Assembly: GCF_000159315.1 (NCBI RefSeq)
Contig: NZ_GG669993.1
Coordinates: 140,242 to 204,241, forward strand
Origin: Lentilactobacillus hilgardii DSM 20176 = ATCC 8290
GTDB lineage: Bacteria; Bacillota; Bacilli; Lactobacillales; Lactobacillaceae
Reading direction: 5' to 3'
Length of the DNA: 64,000 nucleotides
A model generated the notes under the pieces. It was given only the letters and a program-made list of their open reading frames with translations. It did no database searches and had not been told where the DNA came from. The position numbers and the translations under genes are program-made. Below are positions 62,274 through 64,000 of this stretch, in pieces (the stretch's first letter is position 1; each line of letters starts with the position of its first letter).

Positions 62274-62529
62274 AAAATATTATATATATGTTTTACTGTG
62301 TGAAGACCGTACTTTATATACAGGCTTTACAACGAATGTTGAAAAGCGCTTTCAAACTCACAAACTGGGAAAGGGTGCTAAATATACGCGATCACATAGA
62401 CCAATTAAAATACTATTTCAAAAGCAATTCCCAACTAAGCATGATGCTTTAAGTGCAGAATATGCGTTTAAACAATTAACAAGAAAGCAGAAATTGCAAT
62501 ACATTAATAACCCGGACTCGTTTTTATAA
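62257..62529 (+). CDS. GIY-YIG domain protein (UPF0213/YazA-like)
   Basis: A 90-residue protein made of a single GIY-YIG nuclease domain: YYIYVLLCEDRTLYTGFTTN (Y-x-Y...T-G), the arginine in VEKRFQTH and the glutamate in ALSAEYAFK. Members of UPF0213 are probably structure-specific nucleases, but their task is undefined. It starts within the end of the methyltransferase gene with no strong ribosome binding site, so its translation is likely coupled. Confidence 0.9.
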   Translation: MEKQIKKYYIYVLLCEDRTLYTGFTTNVEKRFQTHKLGKGAKYTRSHRPIKILFQKQFPTKHDALSAEYAFKQLTRKQKLQYINNPDSFL

Positions 62530-62586
62530 ATATCAGTGAAAAAATGCACAAACTTTCTGATTTTCAGCAAAAACAGCATATAAAAG

Positions 62587-62595
62587 TGTTATAAT
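62587..62595 (+). promoter_or_regulatory. Extended -10 of the D-lactate dehydrogenase gene
   Basis: TGT-TATAAT is a perfect extended -10 without a good -35. Confidence 0.6.
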
Positions 62596-62624
62596 ACAAG
62601 TAACATGTTTAGGAGGTAATATTC

Positions 62625-63623
62625 TTGAAAATTATTGCTTATGGCATTCGTGACGATGAAAAACCATATTTAGATAAGTGGAGTGAAGAAAACCCTGATG
62701 TAGAAGTTGCATCAACTGGTGAACTGTTAGACGAGTCAACAGTTGATCAAGCAAAGGGTGCCGATGGTGTGGTAACATACCAACAAAAGCCTTACACTGC
62801 TGCTGTTCTAGACAAACTAGGCGAATTTGGTATCAAGTTCCTTTCATTACGTAACGTTGGTGTTGATAATATTGATGCTGATGCTGCAAAACGCAACGGT
62901 ATTCAAGTTACCAATGTACCAGCATATTCACCAGAAGCAATCGCTGAATTTACAGTTACTCAATTAATGAGATTGTTACGTCGAACAAATACTTTCGATC
63001 GTAAACAAGCTAATGGTGACCTTCGTTGGGCACCAGACATTGCTGAAGAATTGAACCAATTAACTGTTGGTGTTTTTGCCACTGGTCGAATTGGTCGTGC
63101 TGCAATGCGTATTTATAAGGGGTTCGGTGCTAAGGTTATCGCTTATGATATCTTCCATAATCCAGAATTGGAAAAGGAAGGTGTCTATGTCGACTCACCT
63201 GACGAACTTTATGCTCAATCAGATGTCCTTTCAATTCATGCACCTGCAACTAAAGAAAATGAACATATGTTAAATGATGAAGCCTTCAGTAAGATGAAGG
63301 ACGGTGTTTATATCTTAAACCCAGCTCGTGGTGCTTTAGTTGATACTGATGCACTTATTAGAGCACTTGATTCCGGAAAAGTCGCCGGTGCTGCTCTTGA
63401 TGTATATGAAAATGAAGTTGGTATTTTCAATACCGACTTTGGTAGTTTTGATAAAATTCCTGATGAACGATTAAAGGGACTTATGAAACGAGAAAACGTT
63501 CTAGTCAGTCCCCATATTGCCTTCTATACTAAGCGTGCTGTTCGTAACATGGTTTACTTTGCGATGGATGCTAATAAGTCACTTATCTCAACAGGTAAGT
63601 CTGACAAGTTAGTTAAGCTTTAA
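62625..63623 (+). CDS. ldhD: D-lactate dehydrogenase
   Basis: NADH-dependent reduction of pyruvate to D-lactate, regenerating NAD in fermentation. The 332-residue product belongs to the D-2-hydroxyacid dehydrogenase family. The LRNVGVDNID segment, catalytic arginine near 235 (NPARGAL), the DVYENE region and the catalytic histidine near 297 (SPHIAFYT) are present. The nucleotide-binding loop reads GVFATGRIG (149-157), with alanine where G-x-G-x-x-G normally begins. TTG 62625 follows AGGAGG. Close relatives acting on other 2-hydroxyacids are possible, but length and motifs fit D-LDH best. Confidence 0.9.
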   Translation: MKIIAYGIRDDEKPYLDKWSEENPDVEVASTGELLDESTVDQAKGADGVVTYQQKPYTAAVLDKLGEFGIKFLSLRNVGVDNIDADAAKRNGIQVTNVPAYSPEAIAEFTVTQLMRLLRRTNTFDRKQANGDLRWAPDIAEELNQLTVGVFATGRIGRAAMRIYKGFGAKVIAYDIFHNPELEKEGVYVDSPDELYAQSDVLSIHAPATKENEHMLNDEAFSKMKDGVYILNPARGALVDTDALIRALDSGKVAGAALDVYENEVGIFNTDFGSFDKIPDERLKGLMKRENVLVSPHIAFYTKRAVRNMVYFAMDANKSLISTGKSDKLVKL

Positions 63624-63645
63624 AAGATCAGATGATCTGTTTAAT

Positions 63646-63686
63646 AAAAGGGATTTTCAACGGTTTATAGTTGAAAATCCCTTTTT
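63646..63686 (+). terminator. Terminator after ldhD
   Basis: A 16-bp stem (63646-63661 with 63670-63685, GGGATTTTCAAC on the left arm) is followed by a T run. Confidence 0.92.
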
Positions 63687-63722
63687 AATGCAAAAATTGT
63701 TGGAAATTAAAAAGGTAAAAAA

Positions 63723-63745
63723 CGGCTGAGGTTAAACCTCAGCCG
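63723..63745 (-). terminator. Terminator of the HAD hydrolase gene, overlapping its stop codon
   Basis: CGGCTGAGGTT pairs with AACCTCAGCCG; on the minus strand a T run follows. The stop codon of the gene lies in the loop and right arm. Confidence 0.75.
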
Positions 63746-64000
63746 CTAATTCTGATAATAATTCTTGTAGTTGTTCGCTGTTATTGACAGTTTGATCTGG
63801 AATGATATTTGGATCAATAATCGACCCATCATGATTGTTGTACCAAACGGTTTGCCAACCAGCCCTTTTAGCAGGCACAATATCGTTTAAATATGAACTA
63901 CCTACATACATCATCTCATTACCGCGAAGTTCGAATTTTCGGTTCATTAGCGTAAAAATCATTGGATCGGGTTTTTTAGCATTGGCGTCCTCGGAAGTAA
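63732..64000 (-). CDS. HAD family hydrolase, C-terminal part (partial)
   Basis: The minus-strand frame is still open at the window edge, so only the last 89 codons are seen. They contain the motif III lysine (AKKPDPMIF) and the motif IV region YVGSSYLNDIVPAKRAGW of a HAD phosphatase. Motif IV normally begins with aspartate after the glycine (GD...D); here the residue is serine, leaving one aspartate of the pair. Nucleophile motif I lies outside the window. The stop is within the terminator hairpin. Confidence 0.8.
   Translation of the reverse strand, partial: TSEDANAKKPDPMIFTLMNRKFELRGNEMMYVGSSYLNDIVPAKRAGWQTVWYNNHDGSIIDPNIIPDQTVNNSEQLQELLSELAAEV

Overview
The window is a gene-dense chromosomal stretch of a low-GC Gram-positive bacterium, almost certainly a member of the Lactobacillaceae. 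The evidence is the gene order (folC-mreBCD-minCD, ymfF/ymfH-rodZ-pgsA-cinA-recA-rny, mutS-mutL-ruvAB-queA-tgt-yajC, ireB-ruvX-yrzB, the comG operon followed by ytxK-like and ackA genes, divergent pepQ/ccpA), frequent TTG and GTG starts behind strong Shine-Dalgarno sequences, T-box leaders, mevalonate-pathway mvaS and a D-lactate dehydrogenase. I cannot fix the genus. I see no rRNA, tRNA, CRISPR array, insertion sequence or prophage.

Layout. 1-4781: end of folC, then cell shape (mreBCD) and septum placement (minCD). 4782-7443: a T-box-controlled amino-acid ABC transporter, probably for histidine (specifier CAC), whose leader carries a second antiterminator/terminator module without its own specifier stem. 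7513-15703: M16 peptidase pair, rodZ, pgsA, a cinA reduced to its amidase domain, LexA-controlled recA, and RNase Y. 15763-26801: ymdB, mismatch repair (mutSL), Holliday-junction helicase (ruvAB), queuosine genes (queA, tgt), yajC and dinB. 26972-37105: nrnA, a DEAD-box helicase, alaS behind its own T-box, ireB-ruvX-yrzB, zapA-cvpA-mutS2 and trxA. 37113-45774: yslB, murI-xtp-ysnB-cbpB, mscS, two envelope-associated small genes, pepQ and ccpA divergent around a perfect cre site, and yebC. 45824-49323: the competence pseudopilus operon comGA-GG. 49345-57991: ytxK-like methyltransferase, ackA, an amino-acid permease, and the yunD-yutD-yutF group. 58014-64000: mvaS, lexA/ynzC divergent around a LexA box, yneF, plsC, a trmN6-like gene, a GIY-YIG protein, D-ldh and the C-terminal part of a HAD phosphatase.

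How the genes work together. Envelope growth and division genes cluster at the left end and around 33-34 kb. DNA repair is spread over 12-27 kb and tied to lexA at 59-60 kb by LexA-type boxes at recA and lexA/ynzC, with weaker candidates at ruvA and dinB. Carbon control is represented by ccpA with its cre, ackA and D-ldh. Amino-acid supply is sensed by two T-boxes.

The most unusual points are the partially duplicated T-box, and a comG operon with an in-frame stop in comGA plus a probable frameshift joining comGE to comGF, which together suggest loss of natural competence in this strain. Further points are a stand-alone CinA amidase domain, a family of related terminator hairpins used after several unrelated genes, a dyad of unknown function over the rny promoter, and a terminator-like hairpin directly before mvaS. 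I found no convincing wholly new multi-gene system; most of the window is conserved core genome.
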